Below are positions 7,512-14,963 of a DNA stretch of 33,028 nt, piece by piece. The position numbers and the translations under genes are program-made. The notes below the pieces were generated by a model that saw only the letters and a list, made by a program, of their open reading frames with translations, was not told the origin of the DNA and ran no database searches. The DNA is from Actinomycetes bacterium (GTDB lineage: Bacteria; Actinomycetota; Acidimicrobiia; Acidimicrobiales; RAAP-2). The DNA is taken from the NCBI GenBank assembly GCA_021809995.1, contig JAJZJT010000005.1, positions 1 through 33,028 of the forward strand. The letters run 5' to 3'. The number at the start of each line of letters is the position of its first letter. Within the stretch, counting starts at the first letter, position 1.

Positions 7512-8483
7512 ATGGAGTTCACGCCCCGCCGCCGGCTCGAGCTCGTCTCGGGGAGGTCCCACCCGGAGCTGGCCCGGGACATCGCCGCCGAGCTCGGCGT
7601 CGAGCTCGGAGAGGCGAACCTGCGTGAGTTCGCGAACGGCGAGATCCACTGCCGGTACGACAACTCGATCCGGGGCAGCGACGTCTTCATCGTCCAGACG
7701 CACTGCAATCCCGTCAACGACACGCTGATGGAGCACCTGATCATGATCGACGCCGCCAAGCGGGCGTCGGCCAAGCGGATCACGGCCGTGTGCCCCTACT
7801 ACGGCTACTCCCGCCAGGACCGCAAGGCAACCGGTCGCGAGCCGATCACGGCGAAGCTGGTCGCCGACATGCTGTCGGTCGCCGGTGCTGACCGTGTCGT
7901 CAGTGTCGACCTGCACTCGGGGCAGATCCAGGGGTTTTTCGACGTTCCCTTCGACCACCTGACGGCCGCCCCGGTGCTCGAGGAGTACCTGCGCCGTCAG
8001 GGGACCGACGACCTGGTCGTCGTGGCGCCCGACGCCGGTCGTGTGAAGGTCGCCGAGCGGTTCAGCCAGCACCTCTCGGCCGACCTGGCCGTTGTGCACA
8101 AGCGTCGGCCCCGTGGCTCGGCCAACCAGGTCGAGGCGTTGCACGTAGTCGGTGACGTAGGAGGTCGCCGGTGCGTCCTCATCGACGACATGATCGACAC
8201 TGCGGGCACCATCGTGGCGGCGGCCGACCTCCTTGCCGAACGGGGAGCTGCCGAGGTGTGGTGCATGGCCACCCACGCCGTGCTCTCCGACCCTGCGGTC
8301 GACCGCCTGAAGAACTCGGCGCTGACGAAGGTCGTCGTCACCAACACCCTGCCCATCGCTGCTGACCGGCACTTCGACAAGCTCGAGGTCCTCTCGGTGG
8401 CGAAGATCATCTCGGACGCCATCGACGCCGTCTTCGAGGACTCGTCGGTGTCGGAGATCTTCGGCGGCGAGAACCTGGCCTGA
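7512..8483 (+). CDS. prs: Ribose-phosphate pyrophosphokinase (PRPP synthase)
   Basis: Transfers pyrophosphate from ATP to ribose 5-phosphate to make PRPP for purines, pyrimidines, His, Trp and NAD, in the cytoplasm. The 323-residue length is typical of class I enzymes. Diagnostic motifs are present: FANGEIHCRYDNSIRGSDVF, the flexible-loop/ATP region CPYYGYSRQDRKATGREPITAKL, the metal-binding DLHSGQIQGFFDVPFDHL, and the PRPP-binding loop CVLIDDMIDTAGTI near residues 220-233. The ATG at 7512 is fixed by the -10 element six bases upstream and by the fit of the N-terminus (FTPRRRLELVSGRSHPELA). It follows glmU as in M. tuberculosis. Nothing unusual is seen in the protein. Confidence 0.97.
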   Translation: MEFTPRRRLELVSGRSHPELARDIAAELGVELGEANLREFANGEIHCRYDNSIRGSDVFIVQTHCNPVNDTLMEHLIMIDAAKRASAKRITAVCPYYGYSRQDRKATGREPITAKLVADMLSVAGADRVVSVDLHSGQIQGFFDVPFDHLTAAPVLEEYLRRQGTDDLVVVAPDAGRVKVAERFSQHLSADLAVVHKRRPRGSANQVEALHVVGDVGGRRCVLIDDMIDTAGTIVAAADLLAERGAAEVWCMATHAVLSDPAVDRLKNSALTKVVVTNTLPIAADRHFDKLEVLSVAKIISDAIDAVFEDSSVSEIFGGENLA

Positions 8484-8538
8484 CGCCGGGGACCTGCCGC
8501 CGTGTGGGCTGCCGGCGTCTCCGTGCCGGCACGAGCGG

Positions 8539-8559
8539 GCCGGGTGCCGGCGCACCGGC
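8539..8559 (+). terminator. GC-rich stem-loop after prs (possible terminator)
   Basis: GCCGGGTGC pairs with GCACCGGC through an 8-bp stem with one bulged G and a CGGC loop, 56 bases after the prs stop in the gap between convergent genes. There is no T-run, so intrinsic termination is uncertain. Confidence 0.35.
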
Positions 8560-8672
8560 GACGACCGGCTGCCGGACAGGTCAGTCGAGCGGTGGCGTTG
8601 GACGTCGCTGCGGATGCTGACAGGAACGTCGTGCCCACTTCCGACGGAACGCCGGCCGGTCGAAGTCGACGG

Positions 8673-10040
8673 TCACGGCGAGCTTCCTGTGGAGCGGCGG
8701 GCAGCACTGGTTCGTAGGCTGGCGGTCCCGTCGGCCTCGATCCGGTCGTCAGGAGGATGCCACCTCCATCGCCCCGGCCCGCCGCTCAGGCGAAAGCCTC
8801 GGAACGTCTTGAGGAAGTGGTGGTGGTGGCAGAGGCGAGCCAAGTTGGTGATCGACGTGGGGCCGCCGTCTGCGAACGGTACCTGCCAGTGGTCGATCTC
8901 GAGGTCGACGTCCGATCCGCAACCGGGTACCACGCAGACCGGATCGCGCTCGATCAGGGCGGTCCGTACCGTCGCTGGAACGGTGCGACCGACATGGCAG
9001 ACGGTGGCAATGTCGACCCCGTCTACGATCAGCAGCTTGAGCCAGGCGTCGCCGAGCAGCGATCGAGCCGTCTCGACGGGGACCGGCCCTACCCCGGGGA
9101 TCTCGCACTGCTCTCCGTTCCCTACCGATCCTCGGCGGAGGGCTCCCGCGTCGACGCGGACGTGGACGATGGCTGGGGGTACGGGGACGACTGACGCTTC
9201 TGGGACCGGGTCGCCGCCATCGTCTCCGTTGACGAATGGGGGAGTGCCTCCTACCCGGTTGCCTCGGAAGATCGTCACCAGCGCGTCGGCGGCCAGCCGC
9301 TCGTGGCGTTCAGGTACCCCGTGACGTCGTGCATCATTGAGCAACGCTCGGGTCCGGACCGCGAGGACCGAGCGGACGAGTGCGCCTGCCTCGGGTGTGA
9401 GCCTGGCATCGAACCGGACAGCCCCTTCGGCGTCGGTCCACGTCCGGCAGTAGCGAGACGCACGGAGGGCTTCGTACTTCCGGGCCGCCTCGTTCGGAGT
9501 GAGCGACCTGGCTCGCGCGGCGCGGCAGCGCTCCTGGAGCGTTCGGTGGTCGTCATGAGCTGCGGCGCCGACGAGGGCGTGCTCCTCGCTGGGGTTCACG
9601 ATGGCAGCGTCGGAGACGGCAGCCGCACGGCTACGGGAGAGGTTCCCGGAACGCAACGCGTCGTCGAGCGCCTGCTGGCTCGTGAGCCGCCGACCGAGCT
9701 CCAGCGTCCTCGTTGCTTCTCCGATCGGTTCGCCTGTGACCCCGGCGAGCCAGTGGGCCGCTGACCGGTGGCCGGTCGCCGCGTGCGGTTGGGCGAGAGC
9801 TGCTCGCGCTGCAGCGAGAGTCTTTCCGGCATGGCCGAGATGCTCGCAGCGTGTGAACAGTGAGACGAGGTGCATCGCCTGGCGACCGTCGAGGGTCCGG
9901 ATGTCGAGCTTGGCAACGACCGACCCGATGACGTGGACCGCTCGCTCGAGGTCACTGAGGAGTGCGGGCTCGTCACCACAGGCTGGACGTGGCAGGTCCG
10001 TCGACCCACCCTCTTGCTCCGCGCCGATCGCCATCGCCAT
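8673..10040 (-). CDS. DUF222 domain HNH endonuclease
   Basis: About 455 residues. The N-terminal two thirds match the DUF222 helical region (motifs such as LSDLERAVHVIGSVVAKLDIR, SAAHWLAGVTGEPIGEATRTLEL, GNLSRSRAAAVSDAA), and near residues 360-410 there is an intact HNH site: CVVPGCGSDVDLEIDHW, ADGGPT, NLARLCHHHHFLKT. This is the widespread actinobacterial family that includes the REP13E12 repeat proteins of mycobacteria; the biological role is not known, but nuclease activity is likely from the intact HNH residues. I used the ATG at 10040 (MAMAIGAEQEGG); in-frame GTGs at 10058, 10067 and 10076 are alternatives. The frame stays open to 10406, but that part shows no family resemblance. It lies between prs and the Tad operon and interrupts the core gene block. 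Confidence 0.9.
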   Translation of the reverse strand: MAMAIGAEQEGGSTDLPRPACGDEPALLSDLERAVHVIGSVVAKLDIRTLDGRQAMHLVSLFTRCEHLGHAGKTLAAARAALAQPHAATGHRSAAHWLAGVTGEPIGEATRTLELGRRLTSQQALDDALRSGNLSRSRAAAVSDAAIVNPSEEHALVGAAAHDDHRTLQERCRAARARSLTPNEAARKYEALRASRYCRTWTDAEGAVRFDARLTPEAGALVRSVLAVRTRALLNDARRHGVPERHERLAADALVTIFRGNRVGGTPPFVNGDDGGDPVPEASVVPVPPAIVHVRVDAGALRRGSVGNGEQCEIPGVGPVPVETARSLLGDAWLKLLIVDGVDIATVCHVGRTVPATVRTALIERDPVCVVPGCGSDVDLEIDHWQVPFADGGPTSITNLARLCHHHHFLKTFRGFRLSGGPGRWRWHPPDDRIEADGTASLRTSAARRSTGSSP

Positions 10041-10092
10041 GACGCCAGCGAAGCACACGGGTGTCACGGTGCTCGCCACCCGTCGACCTCGA

Positions 10093-10108
10093 CGATACGC
10101 CAGTATCG
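10093..10108. promoter_or_regulatory. Inverted repeat upstream of the HNH gene
   Basis: CGATAC-GCCA-GTATCG is a perfect 6-bp hyphenated inverted repeat 53-68 bases upstream of the HNH start. On the minus strand it overlaps TATCGT (10097-10092), which fits a TANNNT -10 element, so it could be an operator over the promoter. Confidence 0.4.
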
Positions 10109-10379
10109 ATCCGAGTGCATTGAGCGCACGAAGCACCACGAATTGTGGCCATCGCGAAGCATCTCCTACGGACCGAGCAGTCGTAGCGTCGAGAAGTAGC
10201 GCGAGCAGTCGCGGTGCGATTGCTCTGGCGACGTCCTCGACGTGGGCCCGCAACCGGTACCGGAACCTGCGAGGCGCAGACGACCGCAGACGTCGCCTGG
10301 TCGCCGGCACGATCCTGGAGGAGGGCTCGCTCGAGGATGCGCAGTACGCCCACTGCCACGAGCTTCGCGGGGTCGTGGT

Positions 10380-10393
10380 CCTTGCATGCAAGG
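10380..10393. promoter_or_regulatory. Perfect 14-bp palindrome (candidate operator)
   Basis: CCTTGCATGCAAGG is a perfect palindrome in the divergent regulatory region between the HNH gene and the Tad operon. Size and symmetry fit a dimeric repressor site; no regulator gene for it is obvious in the window. Confidence 0.4.
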
Positions 10394-10540
10394 TTGCTTC
10401 GAGCATCTGAGCAAGGTCACGGGTTCAGTCTGGAGCCGTGAGCAGGTCCGCGACACCGGCGTCGGGGGTACGGAGGGCGCCGCTCGGCCGCTGCGTCGAC
10501 GGTCGCGATATTGCACTGCCAATGTCATCAAAAGACGCGC

Positions 10541-10569
10541 TTGCAGAAGCGTGGCGAACACTTTATGGT
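10541..10569 (+). promoter_or_regulatory. Sigma70-like promoter of the Tad operon
   Basis: TTGCAG (10541-10546) and TATGGT (10564-10569) are separated by 17 bases, the ideal spacing, in a locally AT-richer stretch. Transcription would start near 10576, ahead of the small ORF at 10609 and the SAF-domain gene at 10812. Confidence 0.55.
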
Positions 10570-10608
10570 GCGCTGCTAGCGGGGAGCAGTTCGTGTGAGG
10601 CGGACACG

Positions 10609-10815
10609 ATGAATGAAGCGAATGGACAACGGGCGACGCGGACGCCCGGGCGTGAAGCGGCTCGTCGAACCGGCGCGGGCGCCGTCCGAGGGCGGCGAGC
10701 GCCGGCTGGTTCCGATAGCCCCGAGGCTCCGGCGCGCCGGCGCCGGTGGCGTTCGTCCCCGCCGGGGTCCAGTAAGCCCTCTCAACGCTCGCGAGTGGCG
10801 GGAGTGGGCGCGTGA
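10609..10815 (+). CDS. Hypothetical small protein, first ORF of Tad transcript
   Basis: A 68-codon frame from ATG (MNEANGQRATRTPGREAARR...) preceded by GAGGCG at about 8 bases. Its TGA overlaps the GTG start of the SAF-domain gene (GTGA), as do most junctions in this operon. The protein is Arg/Pro/Ala/Ser-rich, without domains or membrane segments, and third-position GC is lower than in neighbouring genes, so it may be leader RNA only. Confidence 0.3.
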   Translation: MNEANGQRATRTPGREAARRTGAGAVRGRRAPAGSDSPEAPARRRRWRSSPPGSSKPSQRSRVAGVGA

Positions 10816-11678
10816 CCACCGTCGAGGGAAGGGAATCACACGGGGTTCGCTCTCCATACCCTTCGGGCGCGCTCGGTTCGGAGAAGGAGAAGTGGTGGCG
10901 GACGGCGACCCTGGGGGCACCGTCTGCCCGGTGGCGCCGGAGGCCGGTGGCGATGGTCCTGTCCCTGCTCGTCGTGGTGACGAGCGCCGCGGTCTTCAGC
11001 GACTCCTACGCCCACGCCCGTCGGCTTGTCCCTGTGCTCGAGGTCACCACTCCGGTCGCGAAGGGCCAGCTGATCCGTCCGGCCGACCTTACGGAAGCCG
11101 ACGTCCAAGTCGGACGGTCGGTGGCGGTAGTGGACGCGAGCGATGCGAGCTCGGTGGTGGGGATGCGGGCAGCGGTCCCCCTTTCGACAGGCGAGCTGTT
11201 GAGCTCGACCGAGCTGACGACGTCGGCGCCGCTCGCCCCGGGGGATGCCGAGGTTGGGGTGGTGGCCGCTCCGGGGCAGCTGCCGTCGGTCGGCCTCGTG
11301 CCGGGGGACACGGTGCTGGTCGTCCAGACGAGCCCTCCGGGAACTGCCGGAGCTTCGACCGGCGTGCCGTCGCCGTCGTCGTCGGTCGCCTCACCGCCAG
11401 GCGCTCCGACGACCGGACTCGCGCCCGGAGCCGGGGGCCCGGCGTCGCTCGTCCTTGTCCCGGCGGCTCAGGTGACGGACGTGCGGCCAGGTCCTTCCGG
11501 TTCGGGAGCGGCAACGACCACGCTGGTCTCGTTGGTCGTACCTGCGTCGGTAGCACCTACGGTCGCCGTCGCCGCCGCTGCGGACGAAGTGGGCCTGGTC
11601 CTACTGCCGACTTCGGGCACCACGTCCGGCTCGGGCGGTCCGGGCTCGGGCGGTCGGAACGGTCACGGAGGCGCGTGA
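10812..11678 (+). CDS. SAF-domain membrane protein (CpaB/RcpC-like)
   Basis: 288 residues. A basic N-terminus (SARWRRRP) precedes one membrane segment at about residues 46-66 (VAMVLSLLVVVTSAAVF); an external SAF domain follows (about 73-135: VLEVTTPVAKGQLIRPADLTEADV ... VVGMRAAVPLSTGELLSSTEL) and then a second beta-rich part with a Pro/Ser/Gly linker. SAF/CpaB proteins of Tad systems are thought to act at the cell wall or at the secretin in diderms; in a monoderm such as this it presumably scaffolds the machine outside the membrane. The GTG start overlaps the preceding small ORF, and the stop overlaps the next ATG (TGATG). Confidence 0.8.
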   Translation: MTTVEGRESHGVRSPYPSGALGSEKEKWWRTATLGAPSARWRRRPVAMVLSLLVVVTSAAVFSDSYAHARRLVPVLEVTTPVAKGQLIRPADLTEADVQVGRSVAVVDASDASSVVGMRAAVPLSTGELLSSTELTTSAPLAPGDAEVGVVAAPGQLPSVGLVPGDTVLVVQTSPPGTAGASTGVPSPSSSVASPPGAPTTGLAPGAGGPASLVLVPAAQVTDVRPGPSGSGAATTTLVSLVVPASVAPTVAVAAAADEVGLVLLPTSGTTSGSGGPGSGGRNGHGGA

Positions 11679-12622
11679 TGCTCGTCTCGGTGCTGTCGGT
11701 GTCCGGTGCGCCAGGGGTGACGACCCTGTGCCTCGCGCTCGGGACGACCTGGCCGAGGGCCCGGCACCGCGGGTTGCCGGCTCACGCGTCAGGCTCTGAC
11801 GGCCGGTTCCCTGGCAGTCGGTCTCCTGACAGGCCGCACGCCGCTGGCGGACCGGTCGCCGGCCCGCCAGCGCTCGTGGTCGAGAGCGACCCCGCCGGGG
11901 GCGTCCTCGCTGCACGCTTCGGACTGTCGGACCGGCGGGGCTGGGGAGGCCTGTGCGCAGAGGTCCGCCGGAACGACGGCGCCGACGTCGACGAGTTCGT
12001 CGACGTGCTGCCGGGCGGGCTGCCCGTGCTCGTCGGTTGTCGCTCCGGCGAACGTGGTGCGTTGCGGGGGCCGGTCCGCTCGCGCGCCTTCGACGTCCTG
12101 GTGGCGACGGCGCGCGACCGGGATGTGATCGTCGACCTGGGACGGTTCGACCCGGAGCTCGAGGCCGGCGACCGGGTCCTGTCGCGGTCAGACCGCGTGG
12201 TGGTCCTCGTCCAGCCCGATGTCGGCGCCCTTGTCCGGCTGTGCGACCGCGCCGGTCGGCTGCGGTCGTCGGCGGAGGACGCGGTGGGCATCGTCCTGCG
12301 CGGCAGGGGACCGTATGCACGTGGTGCCATCGCCCGAGCCTCCGGGCTTGTCGTGCTGGGCTGCGTTCCCGACGCGCCAGGTGCCGCAAGTGCCCTGGCG
12401 GGGGAGCGGCCTCCGACCGGGCACCTGCGCCGTTCGAGGTTCTTGAACGCAGCCGCGTCCCTGGCTGAAGCACTTGCTTGGGACCAGGCTCCGCCGTCGG
12501 CACGAGGCGACGACAGTGCCGACGACAGCGTCGACGACCACGCCGGCGGCGCCACGTCGGGGCGAAATCACGACCGAGGCCGGGCGATCGTGCCCATGGC
12601 GGGCAGCGGGACGGTCTCGTGA
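11678..12622 (+). CDS. CpaE/TadZ-like MinD-family protein with degenerate P-loop
   Basis: 314 residues, starting MLVSVLSVSGAPGVTTLCLAL after a good GGAGG (11668-11672). Fold features of ParA/MinD-type proteins are visible: an initial strand and P-loop region, VVESDPAGGVLAARFG (switch-like Asp), DVIVDLGRFDP and RVVVLVQPDVGAL. The P-loop reads GAPGVTT and has no lysine where MinD has KGGVGKT, so normal ATP hydrolysis is doubtful. The related M. tuberculosis protein Rv3660c (Ssd) occupies the same place before its tadA homologue. The likely role is positioning or regulating the Tad machine. The C-terminal ~50 residues are low complexity (Asp/Ser/Gly). Its TGA overlaps the GTG of tadA. Confidence 0.75.
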   Translation: MLVSVLSVSGAPGVTTLCLALGTTWPRARHRGLPAHASGSDGRFPGSRSPDRPHAAGGPVAGPPALVVESDPAGGVLAARFGLSDRRGWGGLCAEVRRNDGADVDEFVDVLPGGLPVLVGCRSGERGALRGPVRSRAFDVLVATARDRDVIVDLGRFDPELEAGDRVLSRSDRVVVLVQPDVGALVRLCDRAGRLRSSAEDAVGIVLRGRGPYARGAIARASGLVVLGCVPDAPGAASALAGERPPTGHLRRSRFLNAAASLAEALAWDQAPPSARGDDSADDSVDDHAGGATSGRNHDRGRAIVPMAGSGTVS

Positions 12623-14121
12623 GAACGCGAGCCGACGTCGCCGCTCATCTTCGCGAGCAGGTGGCCGACGATCTCGCGGCCGCTCCCGCCAGCCTCGGCG
12701 TCGAGCACCGACGCGAGCTGGCTCGGCAGCGCATCTTCCACCACCTCGATGATCTGGGTCGGAGGGCAGCCGGCGACGCCGTGGTCGACCTGACGCCCGA
12801 CGACGAGCAGCGGCTGGCCCAGGACGTGCTCGATGTTCTCTTCGGCATGGGGCGCCTGCAAGCGCTCATCGACGACGACGAGGTCGAGAACATCGACGTG
12901 AACGGCTGCGACCGCGTTTGGGTCACGAGGGCCGACGGGCGCAAGCACCGGGCCGATCCGGTAGCCGACAGCGACGATGAGCTGGTGGGGCTGGTCCGAG
13001 CCGCCGCCGTCCGGTTCGGCCTGTCCGAGCGGCGGTTCGACGCCTCTTGCCCCGAGCTCGACCTCCGTCTCCCCGGCGGTAGCCGCCTCTCGGCGTTGAT
13101 GGCCGTGACCGAACGCCCAGTGCTGTCGATCCGGCGGCACCGCCACGACGACCTCTCCATCGACGACCTGGTGGCGCTCGGGACGATGGACGAGGACGTC
13201 GCGTCGTTCCTCGCTGCTGCGGTCCGGGCTCGCAAGAACATCGTCGTCGCCGGCGCGATGAACTCGGGGAAGACGACCTTGCTGCGCGCGCTGGCGTCCG
13301 CCGTCCCCGCGCGTGAGCGCATCGTGACCATCGAGCAGGCGTTCGAGCTGTCCCTCGACAAGCACTCGTCTCGCCACCCGGACGTCGTCGCGCTCGAGGC
13401 GCGTCCGCCCAACCTCGAGGGAGTGGGCGAGATCACGGTCGCCCAGCTCGTCCGCCGGGCACTCCGGATGAACGCGGATCGCGTCATCGTCGGCGAGGTG
13501 CTCGGCGACGAGGTCCTCCCGATGCTCAACGCCATGAGCCAGGGGCGCTCGGGCTCCATGTGCACCATCCACGCCGACTCATCGGCGGGTGTCTTCCGCC
13601 GGATCGCGTCGTACGCGGTCCAAGCTCCCGAGCGACTGGCCGTCGACGCCGTCAACCTGCTCATCGCCGGAGCGGTCGACTTTGTCGTGTACCTCGACGC
13701 AGACGTCGCGGACGAACCGGGTGACCTCGACGACGACAGCGCCTTCGATACGGGAGCGGCCGTCGGTCCGGGTCGTCGCTCCGATCGCCCCGCACTGCCG
13801 GGACTGCCGGGACTGCCGGGACCGTTGGCCGCCCGCAGCGACGAGGGGGCGCCACACGGCTGGCGGAGGGGACCGTCGACGCAGAGCCCGTCAGAGTTCC
13901 CCGCCCCTCGCCGACGCCAGCGAGTCGTGTCGTCGATCAGGGAGGTCATCGACGCAGACGGGCTGCAGGTCATCTCCAACGAGCTGTACCGGCCGGACGG
14001 GGACCGGCGGGCCGTGCCCTGCGCCCCTGTCCGCTCGGCGACGCTGGCAGAGCTCGTCGGGGCTGGCTACCGACCTCGCGGTGCTCTGGCAGCCGCCGGT
14101 GGAGGTGACCCGTGGGGCTGA
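12619..14121 (+). CDS. tadA: TadA/CpaF secretion ATPase
   Basis: The hexameric cytoplasmic ATPase that drives pilus assembly or secretion. About 500 residues from the GTG at 12619. The CpaF N-domain is seen in LFGMGRLQALIDDDEVENIDVNG and the catalytic domain carries Walker A GAMNSGKTT (residues ~213-221), the Asp/Glu box TIEQAFEL, Walker B-like RVIVGEVLGDEVLPML (~286) and the His box MCTIHADSS (~313). Between the last strands (about residues 362-432) roughly 70 low-complexity residues are inserted, including LPGLPGLPG encoded by a 9-bp tandem repeat; usual CpaF proteins join this point with a short turn. GTG start and gene overlaps (4 bases with the CpaE-like gene, 10 with tadB) indicate coupling. 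Confidence 0.93.
   Translation: MRTRADVAAHLREQVADDLAAAPASLGVEHRRELARQRIFHHLDDLGRRAAGDAVVDLTPDDEQRLAQDVLDVLFGMGRLQALIDDDEVENIDVNGCDRVWVTRADGRKHRADPVADSDDELVGLVRAAAVRFGLSERRFDASCPELDLRLPGGSRLSALMAVTERPVLSIRRHRHDDLSIDDLVALGTMDEDVASFLAAAVRARKNIVVAGAMNSGKTTLLRALASAVPARERIVTIEQAFELSLDKHSSRHPDVVALEARPPNLEGVGEITVAQLVRRALRMNADRVIVGEVLGDEVLPMLNAMSQGRSGSMCTIHADSSAGVFRRIASYAVQAPERLAVDAVNLLIAGAVDFVVYLDADVADEPGDLDDDSAFDTGAAVGPGRRSDRPALPGLPGLPGPLAARSDEGAPHGWRRGPSTQSPSEFPAPRRRQRVVSSIREVIDADGLQVISNELYRPDGDRRAVPCAPVRSATLAELVGAGYRPRGALAAAGGGDPWG
13794..13820 (+). repeat. 9-bp tandem repeat inside tadA, three copies
   Basis: ACTGCCGGG is repeated three times in frame and encodes part of an LPG-LPG-LPG run in the extra segment of the TadA protein. 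Confidence 0.9.
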
Positions 14122-14963
14122 TCGGGTTGGTCTTCGGTGCGCTCTTCGGTGGTGGGCTTGTCGCGTTCGCCGGCAGTGCATGGGGCCTCAGGTCCGGGAC
14201 GCGCCCGGCTCGGCGTGCCGCGCGCGGCACCCAACGACTCGACGGCGCCCGCGTGCTCCGGGTCGGAGGCGCTCTCGCCGCCGGTGCTGCTGTGGTCGCC
14301 ATCACGTCGTGGCCTGTCGCAGGGGTCGCCGCCGCCGCCGCCGTTCTGGCCGTTCCGTCGCTGCTCGGCTCCCTGTCGGCGGAGACGGCAGTCGAGCGTG
14401 TCGAGGCCGTCGCCACCTGGACCGAGATGCTTCACGGGACCCTCGCCGCCTCCGCCGGCGTAGGTGAGGCGATCGGGGCCACTGCGACCGTTGCGCCGCT
14501 TGCCATCCGCCCGGCAGTGGCGTCGTTGGCAGCGAGGCTGCACGCCGGTGTCCCGGCTGCCCAGGCCCTCGTCCGGTTTGCCGACGATGTCGCCGATCCC
14601 TGCGCCGACCGCGTGGTCTGCTCACTGCTCCTTGCCACGTCGGCGCCCGCCCAGCGGCTCGGGGACCTCCTCGCGACGCTCGCCGACGCCACGCGTGACG
14701 AGGTCGCCGTCCGGGTCCGCGTCGAGACGAGCCGCTCCACAGTGCGGAGCAGCGTCCGACTGGTCATCGCCTGCTCGCTGCTCTTCGCTGCTGCCCTCGT
14801 CGTGGTCGCCCGGTCCTACCTCGCGCCGTTCTCGAGCGCTGAGGGCCAGATCGTCCTCGCCGCGGTGGTCGGTCTGTACGGGGCAGGCGTCGTGCTCATG
14901 GCTGCGATGTCGAGGATGGAGGGCTCCGAGCGGTTGCTTGCCGGCGGAGGACCGGTCCGATGA
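14112..14963 (+). CDS. tadB: TadB-like inner membrane platform protein
   Basis: 283 residues with N-terminal membrane segments (about 2-22 and 52-90), a central cytoplasmic T2SSF/GspF helical domain (RVEAVATWTEMLHGTLAASAGVGEAI, ... LARLHAGVPAAQALVRFADDVADPCADRV, ... RLGDLLATLADATRDE) and two C-terminal segments (about 218-235 and 247-268). It forms with TadC the membrane platform that the TadA ATPase drives. A strong GGAGGT (14101-14106) lies 5 bases before the GTG start, inside the end of tadA. Confidence 0.85.
   Translation: MGLIGLVFGALFGGGLVAFAGSAWGLRSGTRPARRAARGTQRLDGARVLRVGGALAAGAAVVAITSWPVAGVAAAAAVLAVPSLLGSLSAETAVERVEAVATWTEMLHGTLAASAGVGEAIGATATVAPLAIRPAVASLAARLHAGVPAAQALVRFADDVADPCADRVVCSLLLATSAPAQRLGDLLATLADATRDEVAVRVRVETSRSTVRSSVRLVIACSLLFAAALVVVARSYLAPFSSAEGQIVLAAVVGLYGAGVVLMAAMSRMEGSERLLAGGGPVR

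Larger units (their letters stand above)
10041..10608. other. Intergenic region between the HNH gene and the Tad operon
   Basis: About 570 bases without a convincing gene. It contains a hyphenated inverted repeat (10093-10108), a perfect 14-bp palindrome (10380-10393) and, near the right end, a pocket that is AT-rich for this genome and holds a promoter (10541-10569). Open frames exist on both strands but give compositionally biased proteins without recognisable motifs. Confidence 0.7.

Noticed and set aside
8517-8532. Short self-complementary GTGCCGGCAC
   Set aside because: Such GC palindromes are frequent at this base composition; the nearby bulged hairpin at 8539-8559 is the better terminator candidate.
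10041-10406. 122-codon N-terminal extension of the HNH protein
   Set aside because: No DUF222 resemblance; contains the inverted repeat and -10-like site; family length fits the ATG at 10040.
10613-11677. Upstream part of the frame that leads into the CpaE-like gene
   Set aside because: It runs antiphase across the SAF-domain gene, whose membrane helix and SAF motifs are clear; the real start is the ATG at 11678 with GGAGG.
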